A stretch of 64,000 bases of DNA from Rhodococcus sp. 14-2483-1-2 (GCF_002259405.1 NZ_NPFW01000017.1:62001-126000); one strand, 5' to 3'; positions 36,480 through 46,142 are shown, counted from the first letter of the stretch. Program-made: numbers and translations. The notes: a model not told the origin generated them from the letters alone.

Positions 36480-37415
36480 ATGAGTGAGGGTGTCATGAAT
36501 GAGGGTGCGGTGCGTGCAGGCACCGTGCGCGAGGCGGTGACCGACGCGCAGCGCGCTGCTGTCGCCGATTTCGTGGCCGCGGTGCCGATGGCGGCCATGG
36601 TGCATTCGTTGCACTACGAGGTGGTCGGGGCCAACATCCTCTGCGAGGGCGTGCTGGGGTGCACCGTGGACGAGATGGTGGGTCGCCCGGTGGCAGATTT
36701 CGTGCCGCTCGGGGATCGCGCGTCGGCGACGCGCATGGCGGTCCAGCTCGAGCAGCGCTACCCCGCCGCGGGCTCAACCGAACACGGTCGACCGATCGGA
36801 GCTCTGCGTCGAGTGCGACGCGGCGACGGGGAGGTCGTCTCGTGCTGGATGCATGTCGGGCTCTCGACGATCGCCGGGCGACGGTTCATCGTCGCACTGC
36901 TGGACCTGGTCAATCCCGTCGCCGACGACACCGTTCACTGGCGCGATCGCGCCGAGCGCGACGAACTGACCGGATTGCTGCGACGAGGTGCCCTGCTCGC
37001 CCACGTCGACGAATGGATTCTCGCGGACCTGCCGGTTGCCCTGGCCTTCGTCGACGTCGATCGGTTGAAGTCGATCAACGACGCGCACGGTCACCCGGCA
37101 GGTGACGCGATGCTCGAGGCAGCGGGACGGCGACTGCAGCAGTGGTCGCCGCGCGGGAGCGTCGTCGGTCGATACGCGGGGGACGAGTTCGTGTTCGCGG
37201 TGACGTTCGACCGGCCGAAGGGGCTCGACAGCACCGAACTCACGGAATCGGTGCGGTCGGCGATCTGCGGCGAGCCGGTGCCGTTCGGATCGAATCTGCT
37301 CGAGGTGTCGGTGAGCGTGGGCGTTGCGGTGCGTGAGCCGGGGGAGTCGAGAGACCGGCTGATTCAGCGCGCCGACGCGCTGATGTATCGAGACAAGGCA
37401 GCCCGAAGCAGCTGA
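36480..37415 (+). CDS. PAS-like and GGDEF domain protein (probable diguanylate cyclase)
   Basis: The 311-residue protein has a PAS-like sensor (about 35-145) and a GGDEF domain (about 155-308). The active-site motif is AGDEF (233-237), a variant found in some active cyclases. The FVDVDRLKSINDAHGH metal/substrate segment is intact. No RxxD inhibitory site precedes the motif (it reads PRGSVVGRYAGDEF), so product inhibition by c-di-GMP is not expected. No EAL domain is present. It interrupts the mycobacterial gene order between DUF255 and TrhA. Confidence 0.88.
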   Translation: MSEGVMNEGAVRAGTVREAVTDAQRAAVADFVAAVPMAAMVHSLHYEVVGANILCEGVLGCTVDEMVGRPVADFVPLGDRASATRMAVQLEQRYPAAGSTEHGRPIGALRRVRRGDGEVVSCWMHVGLSTIAGRRFIVALLDLVNPVADDTVHWRDRAERDELTGLLRRGALLAHVDEWILADLPVALAFVDVDRLKSINDAHGHPAGDAMLEAAGRRLQQWSPRGSVVGRYAGDEFVFAVTFDRPKGLDSTELTESVRSAICGEPVPFGSNLLEVSVSVGVAVREPGESRDRLIQRADALMYRDKAARSS

Positions 37416-37421
37416 GGGCGA

Positions 37422-38087
37422 TCAGAACAGGACGAGCCACACGGCAACGAGGTGGCAGGTTGCCGCCAATACCGTTGCTGCGTGGAAGAACTCGTGATGG
37501 CCGAAGGTCGTCGGCCACGGATTGGGCCACTTGGTGGCATACAGCACGGCCCCGACGCTGTAGAACACACCGCCCACGAGCAGCAACAGAAACGGTGCGT
37601 AGCCGACGTGGTCGATCAGCGTGGGTGCGACCGGGACGATCGCCCAGCCGAGGAGCAGGTACAGCGGTACCCCGACCCATCGGGGAGCGGTGGGCCACAA
37701 CATCTTCAGGGCCACCCCGGCCAGGGCCCCGATCCACACGACGACGAGCAACGTGCGTCCGGTCGAGGCGGGTAGACCCAGTACGGCGAACGGGGTGTAA
37801 CTACCTGCGATGAACAGGAAGATCATCGAATGATCGGCGCGCTTCATCCAGATCTGCGACGCGGTGGTCTTCCAGTGCACGCGATGGTAGGTGGCACTGA
37901 CCCCGAACACTCCGCAGACGGTGATCGAATACACGCTCACGGCCACACCCGCACTGACCGAGACCATGCTGAACGCGAGTGTGACGAGAGTGATCGCGCA
38001 CACCACCGCCACGCCGAACGCGTACAGGTGAATCCAGCCGCGCATTCGAGGTTTGACGGGTATCTCGTCGAGTCCGAACATCGTCAT
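37422..38087 (-). CDS. trhA: Hemolysin III/TrhA family (PAQR-like) membrane protein
   Basis: The 221-residue protein has seven predicted helices and the family's metal-binding residues: SATYHRVHW, KRADHSMIFLFIAGSYTP and a C-terminal FGHHEFFHAA. Bacterial TrhA is linked to membrane energetics and lipid homeostasis rather than hemolysis. GGGAGG precedes the ATG at a good distance. A perfect 8+8 palindrome lies 28 bp upstream and probably controls it. The position matches Rv1085c, divergent from the Z-prenyl synthase. Confidence 0.9.
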   Translation of the reverse strand: MTMFGLDEIPVKPRMRGWIHLYAFGVAVVCAITLVTLAFSMVSVSAGVAVSVYSITVCGVFGVSATYHRVHWKTTASQIWMKRADHSMIFLFIAGSYTPFAVLGLPASTGRTLLVVVWIGALAGVALKMLWPTAPRWVGVPLYLLLGWAIVPVAPTLIDHVGYAPFLLLLVGGVFYSVGAVLYATKWPNPWPTTFGHHEFFHAATVLAATCHLVAVWLVLF

Positions 38088-38114
38088 GACGATTGCCTCC
38101 CGTGCCGCCGCGTG

Positions 38115-38134
38115 AACCTACGCCACCGTAGGTT
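38115..38134. promoter_or_regulatory. Palindromic operator candidate upstream of trhA
   Basis: AACCTACGCCACCGTAGGTT has perfect 8-bp arms and a 4-bp centre. It lies 28-47 bp upstream of the trhA start, just after a minus-strand TACAGT (-10-like, 38142-38147), so a bound repressor would cover the transcription start. The binding protein is unknown; a TetR-type regulator would fit. Confidence 0.5.
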
Positions 38135-38218
38135 CTGACGCTACTGTACCGGCGACCGGCTCGCAGACGTCGGCGTAAGGTGATCCTTCGTGGTGATGAG
38201 AGCAGCGGTGACGAAGCA

Positions 38219-39001
38219 GTGGTGATCATTCCGCAGAAGGTCCGCGGCGTTCTCTACAACGTGTACGAGCGGCGTCTGCTGAGCCAACTCGAAGGGGTTC
38301 AGCACCCGCGGCACGTGGCGGTGATGTGCGACGGCAATCGCCGCTGGGCGCGCGAGAACGGGTTCACCGACGTCGCGCACGGGCACCGTATGGGCGCACT
38401 GAAGATCGCCGAGATGCTCGGCTGGTGCGATGCCGCCGGAATCGAGATGGCCACCATCTACCTGCTCTCCACCGAGAACCTCCGCCGAGACGCGGACGAA
38501 TTGGATTCGTTGCTCGACATCATCACCGACGTCGTCGAGGAGATCTGCGGACCCGAGATGAACTGGGGCGTCAAACTCGTCGGCACCCTCGATCTGCTGC
38601 CCGCGTCGACCGCGCGTCGACTCAAAGAAGCGGCTGCGCTCACCGAGGGACGGTCGGGAACACACGTCAACGTCGCCGTCGGATACGGCGGGCGGCAGGA
38701 AATCGCCGACGCCGTCCAGTCCCTGGTGACCGAGAAGATCGCCGAGGGCGTCAGCGGCGACGAACTCGTGGCCTCGATCAATGTCGACGAGATCGGTAGT
38801 CACCTCTACACCTCCGGCCAACCCGACCCGGATCTCGTGATCCGCACCTCGGGCGAACAGCGACTCTCCGGCTTCCTGCTGTGGCAGAGCGCGTACTCGG
38901 AAATCTGGTTCACCGAGGCCTACTGGCCCGAATTCCGACGCGTCGACTTCCTGCGCGCACTCCGTGACTTCGCGGCCAGGCACCGGCGCTTCGGTATCTG
39001 A
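38219..39001 (+). CDS. Short-chain Z-isoprenyl diphosphate synthase (UppS family)
   Basis: The 260-residue cis-prenyltransferase has the hallmark MCDGNRRWARENGF (catalytic Asp38), YLLSTENLRR and the C-terminal PDLVIRTSGEQRLSGFLLWQSAYSE. It is closest to Rv1086, which makes Z,E-farnesyl diphosphate, the precursor of decaprenyl phosphate. That lipid carries arabinose to Emb enzymes such as the one at 26948. The GTG at 38219 aligns with the start of Rv1086; a GTG at 38180 overlaps a TAAGGT box (38176-38181) and is less likely. Confidence 0.93.
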   Translation: MVIIPQKVRGVLYNVYERRLLSQLEGVQHPRHVAVMCDGNRRWARENGFTDVAHGHRMGALKIAEMLGWCDAAGIEMATIYLLSTENLRRDADELDSLLDIITDVVEEICGPEMNWGVKLVGTLDLLPASTARRLKEAAALTEGRSGTHVNVAVGYGGRQEIADAVQSLVTEKIAEGVSGDELVASINVDEIGSHLYTSGQPDPDLVIRTSGEQRLSGFLLWQSAYSEIWFTEAYWPEFRRVDFLRALRDFAARHRRFGI

Positions 39002-39008
39002 CGTACAC

Positions 39009-39042
39009 GGAACTTCTCGACCTGCCACGAAGTTCCACTCAC
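39009..39042. repeat. Inverted repeat after the Z-prenyl synthase, shared word with 47997
   Basis: GGAACTTC (39009-39016) and GAAGTTCC (39029-39036) form an 8-bp hairpin. The segment CCACGAAGTTCCACTCAC (39025-39042) matches 16 of 18 bases at 47997-48014. Both sit just after a gene end, so this may be a second dispersed intergenic repeat. There is no T run. Confidence 0.45.
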
Positions 39043-39125
39043 GACCCGAAGCCACTACGTACTTGTGCTTGTACCGCTACGTAGACGATGGCGCAGTAGT
39101 CCCGGGGCTCGGAGAATTTCCGATC

Positions 39126-39896
39126 GTGGACTACAACGTGCTCGGACCCATGGTGGTGCGTGACGCGGCCGGCGTGAAGGCGCTCGGTGGGCTCAAGCAA
39201 CGGACCGTCTTGGCGGTGCTGCTCGTGGACGCGGGAAACGTCGTCGAGTTCGACCGATTGATCGATCTCGTCTGGAACGGCCGTCCGCCGGCCAAGGCTC
39301 TGACGTCACTGCGTGCCTACATGGCGAATCTGCGTCGGGTCCTCGGCGCGGAGAACGGCGCCCGGCTCGTCACGACGTCCTGGGGCTATCGGTTGGATCT
39401 GGGCAGTGACCGACTCGATCTGCGCCAGTTCGAGATGCTGGCCACGCGCGGGCGGGAGGCATTCGGTCGCGGCCGGTTCGCCGAGGCCGATGGCCAGTTC
39501 GGTCGTGCCCTTGCACTGTGGCGGGGCCCCGCGCTCGTCGAATTCGGTGATCTGGCCTTCGCCGTGGACGAGCGGGTACATCTCGACGCGGTGCACTCCG
39601 CGGTGTTGGAATCGGTGTTCGAGGCCCGTCTGCAGCTCGGTCGACACGAGACGGTGATCGCCGAGATCGAGCGCGCGCTGCGGGCCGCCCCGTTGCGCGA
39701 ACACCTGTGGGGTCAGCTGATGATCGCCCTCGACCGGTCACATCGGACGGCCGAGGCCGTGGTCGCCTTTCGGCGGGCCGAGGCGATTCTGCGGACCGAA
39801 CTCGGGGTGGCTCCGTCGCAGTACCTGCTCGACATCGAGACCTCGCTGTACACCGGCGGTTCGGTCAATCGAGCAGAGAGCCTCGTAGCGATGTGA
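39126..39896 (+). CDS. SARP-type (AfsR/BTAD) transcriptional regulator
   Basis: The 256-residue protein has an OmpR-like winged helix (about 1-95: VDYNVLGPMVVRD, LGGLKQRTVLAVLLVDAGNVV, LTSLRAYMANLRRVLG) and a bacterial transcriptional activation domain (about 100-245). SARPs usually activate natural-product genes in streptomycetes, but no such cluster is here. The GTG at 39126 gives the canonical N-terminus; longer in-frame starts exist. Its last 32 bases overlap the 3' end of the convergent LAL regulator. Confidence 0.85.
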   Translation: MDYNVLGPMVVRDAAGVKALGGLKQRTVLAVLLVDAGNVVEFDRLIDLVWNGRPPAKALTSLRAYMANLRRVLGAENGARLVTTSWGYRLDLGSDRLDLRQFEMLATRGREAFGRGRFAEADGQFGRALALWRGPALVEFGDLAFAVDERVHLDAVHSAVLESVFEARLQLGRHETVIAEIERALRAAPLREHLWGQLMIALDRSHRTAEAVVAFRRAEAILRTELGVAPSQYLLDIETSLYTGGSVNRAESLVAM

Positions 39897-42495
39897 GTTC
39901 GGCGCGGGTACTGATGCCCAGCTTTCCGAAGATGCGATTGAGGTGGGTCTCGACGGTGCGGATCGACAGCACGACGGCGGCGGCGATATCGCGGTTGGAC
40001 AGGCCGGATGCGGCGAGGGACGCGATCTGGCTTTCGCGTGCCGTCAGGGCCGGGTCTCGTGTTCCGTTCAGCAGCGGCGTGCTGGGATGTCCGCAGCGCG
40101 CGGCCAGTACCCGGCCCTGCCGTCCCGCTGTTGCTGCGGCGCGAGGGCTAGTGCGCAGCAACAGGTTTCGGGCATAGAAGTACATCTCGGCCGCGTGTAG
40201 ATCGAGGCCGTGCTTTTCGGCGCTCGCGGCCACGGCCACCACCTGTTCGGTGACAGCGGTGTTCGGCGTGGACGGTGCGGCGAGCACCTCGACCATGCGT
40301 ACTTCGGTGCGGGCCAGGTCCCCTTCGATCAGACCTGCCAGCTGGTGGACGGGAGCCAGCGCGGCAGCGGCCGCTCCGCACCGAGCGGCATCGACGTAGG
40401 AGAACAGGGCGGGCAGGTGGTGGTCGATAGCGGCATGGGCCTCGGCCGAGGCGATGAGCAGCTCGCAGGCATCGTCGACGTCACCGCGGGCTGCGGCGGC
40501 CCAGCCGAGCGCCGCCAGACGCGTGCCGCGAGCACCGAACAACGCCGGCGAGGCAGGGTTGTCGAGGTCCGCGGCCTCGATGAGGGCCGACGCCTCCTCC
40601 GGTCGTCCGTCGAGCGCGAGGGCGCGGACCAGATCGCACGCCACCATCGGTTCCATCGATCGCTGGCCGAGTGTGCCTGCGAGCGTGTAGGCCTCCGAGC
40701 ACCAGCGGATCGCCTCGGCCGCATGGCCCTGGGAGAGCAGTAGACCTCCGCGCGCCCACCCGAACCACGCCTGCTGCAGCGGTGAGAACTGTTCGACGGC
40801 TTCGTCGTACCGATAGCGAGCGAGGGACGTGGCCTCCTCGAAGTTGCCCGCACACGCAATCGTGAAGCACCGCGTCAGATCCAGCACCGTCGCCGCCGGA
40901 TTGTCGGGCTCGGGCTGCACTCGGGCGAGCGCGGAGAACGCGGTCGACAATCGCCCTGCGACGGTGGCACCGGCAGCCACGGCGAAGCTGGCCGAGATCA
41001 GCGTCGCGCCGACGAGGTCGTCCATCAGAGGTTCGAGCAAGGCCAGCGAACCCGCCGTGTCGCCGATCGCATGCATCATCAGGCCGCGCTGCGCTCGCAG
41101 CTGCGTGCGGATGGCGGGATCGACGACGGCATGTTCGGTACTGGAGTTCAGCGCCAGCGCCCGCGCCGGATCCGCCAGCCGCAGCACCATGTTGTCGGTA
41201 CACGCGCGCACGGCCGTCGCGCGTCGAATGTCGTTGTCGGCCCCCCGAAGAAGCTCGTCGAGCCGCTGCTGTGCGGATTCGGTCATGCCGAGCTGGCTCT
41301 CCGCGGACGCGAGGACGAGCTGGGCATCGAACCCGCCGCCGGCCGCTGCAGCGGCCGAGGCCAGCTTGCGCGTCGTCTCCGGGGGTACGTAGCGCCACGA
41401 CAACCGAGCCGCCTCCACCGCAGTCGGGGCATCGAGCGAGACGCCCGCATCGATACGAAGCAGTGCAGCGGTGACGCGTTCGCGTGGGCCGAGCCCGTCG
41501 GTCGAGGCGTCGAGGGCGTCGGCGACCGTCAGGCTCAGACGACGCCTGCGCAAAGTGGCCATGTCCTCGGTGCGCACCTGTGCGGTGATGGGCGTCGAGA
41601 ACATCACCCGGTCGATGTTCTGTTCGGCGCGGATCGTCAGCACGCCCGCCGATTCGAGTTCCTCGATCAGACGCGGATCCATCACGGCGGCTGCGGCTCC
41701 GAACGCCAGCGAACCGGCCACGGCGACCATGTCGAGAGCGTCGTCGATTTCGGCAGCACCGGCGTAGTCGGCGAGCGCGATCACCTCGGCCAGATGATCA
41801 CGCACCACATCGGCCAGACCGGCCGACACGGGCAGGGGAGCGGACAGGTGCCACACGTGGGACGTGACCGTCAACGCGCGGCGCTCGAGCGCCGTTGCCA
41901 CCAGATCTCTCAGCGCCACGAGGTTGCCGGAGGATAATGCGGTGACTGCGAACACTGCTGCGCTGTCGACTATTTCGCCGTTGCGACCGAGCATCGACTC
42001 GATCAGCGATCGGCACTGCTGCAGCGTGAGCGGCTCGAGATCGATGCGGTCGATCACACCGTCCTTCCACAGGGCGTCGAGCACGGGGGTGCGGCGTCGA
42101 CCCGCGCTGACACTGGCGAGCACGAACAGATCCTTCGATCCGACGCGACGTGCGAGAAGCTCGATGGTCGAATCGGCCAGCCATTGGGCGTCGTCGATGA
42201 CCACGACGGTGCGTCGACCGCCGTGCGCGTCCGCCAGCGTGGCGGCGAGAGCTCGGTCGGATTCGACGGGGACGAATCCGGTACCGGTCGGCATCACCGT
42301 CACCACTCGGTGAGGGTGCCATCCGAGTTTAACCAGCGACCGCACCGCCTCGGTCAACAGGCGAGTTCGGCCGACACCGGGCGCGGCCTTGACGGCCATG
42401 CCGCCGTACCTGCCGGCGGCATGCAGAATTCGTTGCAGCTCGCCGTCTCGACCGATCAGCGGAACCTCGCCGATCGACCGCTTTTCCACCGCCAT
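39865..42495 (-). CDS. LAL-type LuxR-family regulator with AAA ATPase domain
   Basis: The 876-residue protein has an N-terminal ATPase region, a long helical (TPR-like) middle and a C-terminal LuxR helix-turn-helix (LTARESQIASLAASGLSNRDIAAAVVLSIRTVETHLNRIFGKL). The Walker A reads AAPGVGRT: Arg43 replaces the usual Lys and the first Gly is Ala, while Walker B VVVIDDAQW is intact. ATP binding may be weak. It lies 14 bp after coaA on the same strand, and converges with the SARP gene with a 32-bp overlap. Confidence 0.9.
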   Translation of the reverse strand: MAVEKRSIGEVPLIGRDGELQRILHAAGRYGGMAVKAAPGVGRTRLLTEAVRSLVKLGWHPHRVVTVMPTGTGFVPVESDRALAATLADAHGGRRTVVVIDDAQWLADSTIELLARRVGSKDLFVLASVSAGRRRTPVLDALWKDGVIDRIDLEPLTLQQCRSLIESMLGRNGEIVDSAAVFAVTALSSGNLVALRDLVATALERRALTVTSHVWHLSAPLPVSAGLADVVRDHLAEVIALADYAGAAEIDDALDMVAVAGSLAFGAAAAVMDPRLIEELESAGVLTIRAEQNIDRVMFSTPITAQVRTEDMATLRRRRLSLTVADALDASTDGLGPRERVTAALLRIDAGVSLDAPTAVEAARLSWRYVPPETTRKLASAAAAAGGGFDAQLVLASAESQLGMTESAQQRLDELLRGADNDIRRATAVRACTDNMVLRLADPARALALNSSTEHAVVDPAIRTQLRAQRGLMMHAIGDTAGSLALLEPLMDDLVGATLISASFAVAAGATVAGRLSTAFSALARVQPEPDNPAATVLDLTRCFTIACAGNFEEATSLARYRYDEAVEQFSPLQQAWFGWARGGLLLSQGHAAEAIRWCSEAYTLAGTLGQRSMEPMVACDLVRALALDGRPEEASALIEAADLDNPASPALFGARGTRLAALGWAAAARGDVDDACELLIASAEAHAAIDHHLPALFSYVDAARCGAAAAALAPVHQLAGLIEGDLARTEVRMVEVLAAPSTPNTAVTEQVVAVAASAEKHGLDLHAAEMYFYARNLLLRTSPRAAATAGRQGRVLAARCGHPSTPLLNGTRDPALTARESQIASLAASGLSNRDIAAAVVLSIRTVETHLNRIFGKLGISTRAELTSLRGSLLD

Positions 42496-42501
42496 CGATG
42501 G

Positions 42502-42507
42502 ATTATG
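42502..42507 (-). promoter_or_regulatory. -10 box of a predicted leaderless promoter for the LAL regulator
   Basis: CATAAT on the minus strand is 6 nt before the ATG at 42495, within the 14-bp gap after coaA. No Shine-Dalgarno is present. The regulator may have its own transcript besides read-through from coaA. Confidence 0.45.
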
Positions 42508-42509
42508 GT

Positions 42510-43433
42510 CTACAACTTACGAAGCCGCAGCCGGTTGATCGCGTGATCGTTGTCCTTACGCAGCACCATCGTCGCTCGCGGTCGCGTCGGGAGGATGTTC
42601 TCCACCAGATTCGGCAGGTTGATCGAATGCCACAGATCCTCGGCCGCGATCTGCGCGTGGTCGTCGGACAGGCCTGCATAGTGGTGGAAGTGTGAGGACG
42701 GATCGGTGAACGACGTCTTGCGCAATGCGAGAAAGCGTTTGACGTACCAACTCTCGATGTCCTCGATCCGCGCGTCGACGTAGATCGAGAAGTCGAACAG
42801 GTCCGAGACCATCAACCGCGGTCCGGTCTGTAATACGTTGAGGCCCTCCACGATCAGGATGTCGGGCTGCCGGACCATGTGGTACTGGCCCTTGACGATG
42901 TCGTACGAGACGTGCGAATAGACCGGTGCGCCGACCTCTTCGGTCCCGGACTTGACCTCGGTGACGAACCTGAGCAGCTTGCGCCGGTCGTAACTTTCGG
43001 GAAATCCCTTGCGGTGCAGTATGCCTCGACGCATGAGCTCGGCCGTCGGGTACAGGAATCCGTCGGTGGTGACCAGATCGACCCGCGGATGATGGTCCCA
43101 TCGGGCCAGGAGTGCCTGCAGCACACGGGCCGTCGTCGACTTTCCGACGGCGACGCTCCCCGCGACCCCGATGACGAACGGGACCTGACGGTCGGGGTGC
43201 TTCTCGCCGAGGAACGTCGCGGTCGCGGCGAACAGTCGTTGCCGAGCCGCGACCTGGAGGTGAATCAGTCGTGCCAGTGGCAGATAGACCTCGGCCACCT
43301 CGTCGAGATCGATCTGTTCACCCAGACCACGCAGACCGACGAGCTCTTCCTCGGTCAGCACCAACGGCGTGGATTGACGTAGCGTGCGCCACTGCACACG
43401 GTCGAACTCGACGTACGGACTGGACTCGCTCAC
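42510..43433 (-). CDS. coaA: Pantothenate kinase (type I)
   Basis: The 307-residue kinase phosphorylates pantothenate, the first step of coenzyme A synthesis. It begins [19 protein letters not shown], has P-loop [12 protein letters not shown] (Lys98), [11 protein letters not shown] and [12 protein letters not shown], and ends with the CoaA tail. GGAG lies 6 nt before the GTG at 43433, which sets the start; a longer in-frame extension upstream overlaps the divergent DUF885 gene and is not credible. The position next to glyA matches Rv1092c. Confidence 0.96.
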   Translation of the reverse strand: MSESSPYVEFDRVQWRTLRQSTPLVLTEEELVGLRGLGEQIDLDEVAEVYLPLARLIHLQVAARQRLFAATATFLGEKHPDRQVPFVIGVAGSVAVGKSTTARVLQALLARWDHHPRVDLVTTDGFLYPTAELMRRGILHRKGFPESYDRRKLLRFVTEVKSGTEEVGAPVYSHVSYDIVKGQYHMVRQPDILIVEGLNVLQTGPRLMVSDLFDFSIYVDARIEDIESWYVKRFLALRKTSFTDPSSHFHHYAGLSDDHAQIAAEDLWHSINLPNLVENILPTRPRATMVLRKDNDHAINRLRLRKL

Positions 43434-43450
43434 GCACAGCTCCGACCAGA

Positions 43451-43475
43451 GTCGTTCCGCAGGCTCCACTCGTGC
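43451..43475. repeat. 20-bp sequence shared with the phoH2 terminator
   Basis: GTCGTTCCGCAGGCTCCACT (43451-43470) is identical to 47961-47980, and identity continues for four of the next five bases. At 47948 it is one arm of a hairpin; here the other arm is missing. It lies upstream of the coaA start. Confidence 0.5.
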
Positions 43476-43586
43476 CACGTCAGAGCTGCGGAGGGTTCGG
43501 CTGAGCTCCTGTCGAGCGCGAGTCGCATGGTTCCAGATTGTGCTCGGTGCCGGTCGATCGCGCACGGGCGGGGTCGTTCGCCGTAC

Positions 43587-43592
43587 TAGGGT
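43587..43592 (+). promoter_or_regulatory. -10 box of a predicted leaderless promoter for the DUF885 gene
   Basis: TAGGGT is followed after 6 nt by the ATG at 43599, without a ribosome binding site. Confidence 0.45.
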
Positions 43593-43598
43593 TCGGAT

Positions 43599-44795
43599 AT
43601 GGATGCTGCTTCCCTCGTTCGTGAATACCTGCTGCTGGGCCTGAGTTTCGACCGGCTCGAAGACGGATTCGTCGATGCATACACCGGCGATCCCGAGTTG
43701 CGTCGCATCACCGAGAACGCCCCCGCGCCCGAGCCGCGGGAGCTGATCCGTCGAGCACAGACTCTGCGTGCCGAGCTCGGCAACGTCGATCTGACACCCG
43801 ACCGCACGACGTTCCTCGACGTCCACCTACGCGCGCTCGAATGCTCGGCGCGCAAGTTCGCAGGCGAGGACATCGGCTTCGTCGACGAGGTGTACGCCTA
43901 CTTCGACGTCCGAATCTCCGCGGGCGATCAGGACCAGTACCTGCAGGCACACCGCAAGATGGACGAGGTTCTCGCCGGTCCCGGGTCGCTCGGCGAACGG
44001 TTGATCGCGCATCGCCGTGCCGACGTCGTTCCGGCCGACCGACTGCAGGACTGCGTCGAGGCGTTCTCGTCCGCGTTGCGCGACCGCGTCCGCGCCGAAT
44101 ACACGCTGCCCGACACCGAGAAGGTCACCTACGAGGTCGTCGGAGACAAGCCCTGGTCGGGATTCAACTACTACCTCGGCGACTACCGGTCCACCGTCGC
44201 GATCAACTCCGACATCGAGCAGCAGATGGCCAATCTGCCGCACCTGATCGCGCACGAGTCCTACCCGGGACACCACACCGAGCACTGCCGCAAGGAGACC
44301 GGGTTGGTCGGCGCAGGCCAACTGGAGCAAACGCTGTTCCTGGTCAACACCCCGCAGTGTCTGATGGCCGAGGGCCTGGCCGATCACGCGCTCGGGGCCG
44401 TCGTCGGCGAAGGCTGGGGTCTGTGGGCGCAGGAGATCTACGCCGACCTGGGACTGCGATTCGACGGCGAGAAGGCCGAGCGTCTCTCGGCTGCGTCGAG
44501 CCAGTTGCTCGGGGTGCGGCAGGACGCCGCGCTGTTGCTGCACGATCAGCACAAGAGCGAGGACGACGTGGCTGCCTACCTGGAGCGATGGTCGTTGGCA
44601 TCGCCGCAGCGCGCCCGGCACAGCCTGCGCTTTCTGTCCTCCCCGCTGTGGCGGGCGTACATCAGCACCTATGTCGAGGGCTACAAGCTGCTCGCCGGCT
44701 GGTTGGACCGAGGTGAGACGGCCGGTGAGCGCGCGCAACTGTTCGGCAGGCTGCTCGACGAGCCACTGACACCGGGTGCACTACGCGTCTCGTAA
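43599..44795 (+). CDS. DUF885-family probable metallohydrolase
   Basis: The 398-residue cytoplasmic-looking protein (no signal) has the DUF885 metal motif [12 protein letters not shown] (from His219) and [16 protein letters not shown], whose Glu is the expected third ligand. DUF885 proteins are thought to be zinc peptidases, but substrates are mostly unknown. It is shorter than the common 550-600 residue members. It is divergent from coaA and 45 bp upstream of glyA, an insertion into the mycobacterial coaA-glyA order. Confidence 0.88.
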   Translation: MDAASLVREYLLLGLSFDRLEDGFVDAYTGDPELRRITENAPAPEPRELIRRAQTLRAELGNVDLTPDRTTFLDVHLRALECSARKFAGEDIGFVDEVYAYFDVRISAGDQDQYLQAHRKMDEVLAGPGSLGERLIAHRRADVVPADRLQDCVEAFSSALRDRVRAEYTLPDTEKVTYEVVGDKPWSGFNYYLGDYRSTVAINSDIEQQMANLPHLIAHESYPGHHTEHCRKETGLVGAGQLEQTLFLVNTPQCLMAEGLADHALGAVVGEGWGLWAQEIYADLGLRFDGEKAERLSAASSQLLGVRQDAALLLHDQHKSEDDVAAYLERWSLASPQRARHSLRFLSSPLWRAYISTYVEGYKLLAGWLDRGETAGERAQLFGRLLDEPLTPGALRVS

Positions 44796-44840
44796 ACTGG
44801 GCGAGCCCCCTTACTCTGCTGTCCCTTGGAGACTCCTGTT

Positions 44841-46124
44841 ATGACTGACGTCAACAACCTGTCACTGGCCGAACTCGATCCCGAGGTCGCCGAGGCGATG
44901 GCCGGTGAGCTGGGTCGTCAGCGCGACACGCTGGAGATGATCGCCTCCGAGAACTTCGTCCCGCGCGCGGTGCTGCAGGCACAGGGCAGCGTCTTGACCA
45001 ACAAGTACGCCGAGGGCTACCCCGGCCGCCGCTACTACGGCGGCTGCGAACACGTCGACATCGTCGAGGATCTCGCGCGCAACCGCGCCAAGGAACTCTT
45101 CGGTGCCGAGTTCGCGAACGTGCAGCCGCACGCAGGCGCGCAGGCCAACGCGGCCGTGCTGATGGCACTGATCAACCCGGGCGACAAGATCATGGGCCTC
45201 GACCTGGCGCACGGTGGCCACCTCACCCACGGCATGAAGCTCAACTTCTCGGGCAAGCTCTACGAGGTCGAGTCCTACGGGGTGTCGAAGGAAGACCACC
45301 GGATCGACATGGACGAGGTGCGCAAGCAGGCCATCGCCGCCAAGCCGCAGGTGCTCATCGCCGGCTGGTCCGCCTACCCGCGCCACCAGGACTTCGCTGC
45401 GTTCCGCTCCATCGCCGACGAAGTGGGCGCACTGCTCTGGGTCGACATGGCGCACTTCGCCGGACTCGTCGCCGCAGGTGTGCACCCCTCGCCCGTGCCG
45501 TACGCAGACGTCGTCTCCTCCACCGTGCACAAGACCCTCGGTGGACCGCGTTCCGGCATCATCCTGGCCAAGAAGGAATGGGCCAAGAAGCTCAACTCCG
45601 CAGTGTTCCCCGGTCAGCAGGGCGGGCCGCTGATGCACGCCATCGCCGCCAAGGCAGTCGCCTTCAAGATCGCTGCGACGCCCGAGTTCAAGGAACGCCA
45701 GGAGCGCACCCTGCTCGGTGCATCGCTGCTCGCCGAGCGTCTCACCGGTGCCGACGTCGCAGACAAGGGCATCTCCGTCCTCACCGGCGGCACCGACGTG
45801 CACCTCGCGCTCGTCGACCTGCGCAACTCCGAGCTCGACGGCCAACAGGCCGAGGACCTCCTGCACGAGGTCGGCATCACCGTCAACCGCAACGCAGTGC
45901 CCTTCGACCCGCGCCCGCCGATGGTCACCTCCGGCCTGCGCATCGGCACCGGCGCACTGGCCACCCGCGGATTCGGCGAAGCCGAGTTCACCGAGGTCGC
46001 CGACATCATCGGTACCGCCCTGGCCACCGGCGAGGCCAGCGATTCCCTCAAGGACCGCGTGGTGAAACTGGCACAGAGCAAGCCACTGTACGAGGGCCTC
46101 GAAGACTGGGGATTGCTCGGCTGA
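44841..46124 (+). CDS. glyA: Serine hydroxymethyltransferase
   Basis: This 427-residue PLP enzyme interconverts serine and glycine with tetrahydrofolate, supplying one-carbon units. [27 protein letters not shown] and the PLP Lys231 in [16 protein letters not shown] are all present. A TTGGAG lies upstream of the ATG. The 45-bp gap leaves no room for a glycine riboswitch. Two hairpin repeats follow the stop within 20 bp. Confidence 0.98.
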   Translation: MTDVNNLSLAELDPEVAEAMAGELGRQRDTLEMIASENFVPRAVLQAQGSVLTNKYAEGYPGRRYYGGCEHVDIVEDLARNRAKELFGAEFANVQPHAGAQANAAVLMALINPGDKIMGLDLAHGGHLTHGMKLNFSGKLYEVESYGVSKEDHRIDMDEVRKQAIAAKPQVLIAGWSAYPRHQDFAAFRSIADEVGALLWVDMAHFAGLVAAGVHPSPVPYADVVSSTVHKTLGGPRSGIILAKKEWAKKLNSAVFPGQQGGPLMHAIAAKAVAFKIAATPEFKERQERTLLGASLLAERLTGADVADKGISVLTGGTDVHLALVDLRNSELDGQQAEDLLHEVGITVNRNAVPFDPRPPMVTSGLRIGTGALATRGFGEAEFTEVADIIGTALATGEASDSLKDRVVKLAQSKPLYEGLEDWGLLG

Positions 46125-46142
46125 TCGACGCGCCCACCCCGC

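Noticed and set aside
38964-39125. Longer SARP start inside the Z-prenyl synthase gene
   Set aside because: The added residues are not SARP-like and cross an inverted repeat; the domain begins at the GTG at 39126.
42510-43826. Longer coaA start giving a 438-residue protein
   Set aside because: The extension overlaps the divergent DUF885 gene and has no match to CoaA; GGAG precedes the GTG at 43433.
44796-44840. Glycine riboswitch before glyA
   Set aside because: The gap to the previous gene is only 45 bases, too short for a glycine aptamer.
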